NCBI RefSeq assembly: GCF_005144795.1
Contig: NZ_SWFJ01000011.1
Coordinates: 23,210 to 87,209 of the forward strand
Source of the DNA: Streptococcus mitis
Lineage (GTDB): Bacteria; Bacillota; Bacilli; Lactobacillales; Streptococcaceae
DNA length: 64,000 nucleotides
Reading direction: 5' to 3'
Below the pieces are notes generated by a model that worked only from the letters and a program-made list of their open reading frames with translations, was not told the origin of the DNA and did not search any database. Of the stretch, positions 63,401 to 64,000 are shown piece by piece. Every line of letters begins with the position of its first letter. Position 1 is the stretch's first letter. Position numbers and translations under genes: made by a program.

Positions 63401-64000
63401 TTTGTCCTTCAACACGAAGCAAATCAACTTTTGGAGTTTTACCGTTCAAACCATTTTCACCGTTCTTAACATTTACTGTAACTGGATCTTTACCTGGAAC
63501 AGTGAATGTAATGTCGGTACTATGACCATCTTTACCTGGAGTTACAGTTACTTCTGGAGTCTTACCATCTTCTCCACGTTCACCTTTGTCACCCTTAGGT
63601 CCCTTGATGTTGCCTTCTTTTTCCCATGTGCCGTTATTCTTAACGAAGACGTCACCTGTTTCTGTGTTAACGTATTTATCGCCGTCTTTACCTTCTGTAG
63701 TTGGGTTGACTTTGCCGTTCAAGACGTCTTTTCCGTCGCGGCCATCACGGCCGTCACGTCCTGCAGGTCCTTGTGCTCCATCACGTCCGTCGCGTCCTTG
63801 AAGACCTTGAGCACCCTGGTCACCCTTAGGTCCCTTGATGTTACCTTCTTTTTCCCATGTGCCGTTGTTCTTAACGAAGACGTCACCTGTTTCTGTGTTA
63901 ACGTATTTATCGCCGTCTTTACCTTCTGTAGTTGGGTTGACTTTACCGTTCAAGACGTCTTTTCCGTCGCGGCCATCACGTCCTGCTGGTCCTTGCGCTC
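60450..64000 (-). CDS. Collagen-like LPXTG surface protein (PclA-like), C-terminal part
   Basis: At least 1183 codons; the N terminus is off the right edge (an apparent start at 63953 is a Leu codon inside the frame). From the N side: two copies of a 77-residue unit with Gly-X-Y runs (GPKGDQGAQGLQGRDGRDG); EF-hand-like DENNDGKYTPGTDELLG and DNNGNGKYDPGVDELIG; a second collagen-like block (GEKGDKGEKGEKGANGADG); and twelve 34-40-residue repeats (about 61000-62310). A KCGCQDK cysteine pair, a Pro-rich PEFNGGVPGMPEVN stalk and LPETGSQ plus membrane tail end it. Position next to aspC and design suggest pneumococcal PclA. Confidence 0.88.
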   Translation of the reverse strand, partial: AQGPAGRDGRDGKDVLNGKVNPTTEGKDGDKYVNTETGDVFVKNNGTWEKEGNIKGPKGDQGAQGLQGRDGRDGAQGPAGRDGRDGRDGKDVLNGKVNPTTEGKDGDKYVNTETGDVFVKNNGTWEKEGNIKGPKGDKGERGEDGKTPEVTVTPGKDGHSTDITFTVPGKDPVTVNVKNGENGLNGKTPKVDLLRVEGQNGNPSHTIVTFYTDENNDGKYTPGTDELLGSEMIKDGAKGADGRDGKSLLTVKDGKETKVYQEDPAHPGQPLNPEKPLAVIKDGVDGVSPTVTAVRKDEEGHKGVEITVDNHDGSQPTTVFVQDGAKGETGATGQDGQTPTITTQRGQDGQSTVVTITTPGKDPVTFTVKDGKNGKDGRTPTIDLNALVEAVRRGAGSTSNSQPSGTSRSARNRRALPYEDRSATESSETVQPTTTDATDSQPVNGTRITAYYDNNGNGKYDPGVDELIGTSDILNGTNGRNGTDGASGTNGRNGAELLSGVTAPTANDGKDGDTYIDANTGDVYKKENGSWNKIGNIRGPQGVAGEKGDKGEKGEKGANGADGKSPVVNVTDNGDGTHSITVRNPDGSESTTKVKDGKDGKTANITTTENPDGSHTITVTNPDGTTKETVVKNGKDGKTPKVEVTDNNDGTHTVKVTDGDGNVTNAIIKDGKDGKAATATTTENPDGSHRVTITNPDGTKNEFVVKNGRDGVDGRTPTASVRDNGDGSHTIVITNPEGVTTETTVRDGKSPKVTITDEQNGTHKISVLNGDGTTTETIIKDGKSPVATVRDNQDGTYTIRVENGNGTVSETTVRDGKSPTAKVVDNGDGTHTITVVNSDGTTTTTTVRDGKSPKLEVIDNNNGSHTIKVTGADGKETTTTIFDGKSPKANIVDNGDGTHTLTIVDSDGREYKSIIKDGRDGKDGVSPTVTVKNNNDGTHVVTIINPDGSKTEMVIKDGKDGKSPKVSVEDNGNGSHTITIINSDGTVTKTVVKDGKDGRDGRDGKDGKCGCQDKPVTPSNDKPVPPTRNVPQGPTFAIPEPPVHELPEFNGGVPGMPEVNELPEFNSGVPGMPEVNELPNPEVSGMPTPPVQEIPEFNGGVPGMPEVNDKPTLNIPEVPTQPNPNVPVQPVTPLTSNPVGPTTGKENHGDKLPETGSQSDYISILLGSGILLSLYVGRRKED
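61000..62310 (-). repeat. Twelve beta-rich repeats of 34-40 residues in the collagen-like protein
   Basis: Each unit starts with (K/R/V)(S/T)P or an equivalent, contains a DN-x-DG-(T/S)-H-(T/K)-(I/V) core and ends (V/I)(K/R)(D/N)G. Units are separated by DG or DGKDG/DGRDG linkers. They are diverged in sequence but constant in design, as in a stiff extended stalk. Confidence 0.9.
63588..64000 (-). repeat. 231-bp tandem repeat with Gly-X-Y segments
   Basis: A 77-codon unit, beginning NGKVNPTTEGKDGDKYVNTE and ending in a GRDGRDG run, is repeated at 63723-63953 and 63588-63722 (partial), with the end of a third copy at 63954-64000. DNA identity is very high. A diverged relative (TAPTANDGKDGDTYIDANTG) sits near 62450. 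Confidence 0.9.

Overview
This window looks like the chromosome of a low-GC Gram-positive coccus of the Streptococcus mitis group (S. mitis, S. oralis, S. pseudopneumoniae or S. pneumoniae). The evidence is: a choline-binding protein; a YSIRK and N-terminal-LPXTG zinc metalloprotease of the ZmpB type next to its ZmpR/ZmpS two-component system; an AliB-type peptide-binding lipoprotein; several copies of the BOX repeat; a PclA-like collagen-like surface protein; and a lysine-type MurE. From memory of S. pneumoniae TIGR4 gene order, the window joins three blocks that are apart there: rnz to ccdA (about SP_0675 to SP_0658), pncB-nadE (about SP_1421 to SP_1420), and greA to the aspC region (about SP_1517 to SP_1545). 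A mitis-group species other than S. pneumoniae is therefore the best guess, but this is inference. Most genes lie on the minus strand.

Layout. 1-8984: housekeeping genes (SDR fragment, rnz, hflX, miaA, thyA, glk), a small secreted choline-binding/Excalibur protein, a hydrolase and a fused pabB-pabC. 9057-20567: a surface-biology block with zmpB, a DUF436 gene coupled to it, zmpS and zmpR, followed upstream by ccdA, a thioredoxin-like lipoprotein and msrAB, an extracellular methionine sulfoxide repair set. 20733-24890: a rearranged stretch with a broken acetyltransferase, four terminator-like hairpins after nadE, the NAD-salvage pair pncB-nadE, and remnants of two lost genes. 25083-28892: an LPXTG coiled-coil SEC10/PgrA-type surface protein divergent from an Rgg-family regulator, with two matching 16-bp boxes between them.

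29017-57758: amino acid permease, greA, mltG, two acetyltransferases, murC, a Snf2 helicase, PatB- and MetC-type sulfur amino acid enzymes, aliB, a MurJ/YtgP-type flippase divergent from murE, a CsbD-like protein, ppaC, a tRNA methyltransferase, an S1 protein, a HAD-cyclophilin fusion, the rpsF-ssb-rpsR operon, asnS, an aspartate-type aminotransferase and a TseB-like protein. This region carries many cell-wall genes (mltG, murC, murJ-like, murE, TseB-like). 58050-64000: an MFS transporter, an FMN reductase and the C-terminal part of a very long collagen-like LPXTG protein that runs off the right edge.

The most distinctive observations are the Rgg/surface-protein pair with two operator-like boxes 52 bp apart, three genes (pabB, murE, trmN6-like) whose promoters put the transcription start on the ATG, BOX repeats that supply the C-terminal codons of two genes, the tandem hairpins after nadE, and the repeat architecture of the two large surface proteins. 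I found no CRISPR array, tRNA, rRNA, intact insertion sequence or prophage.
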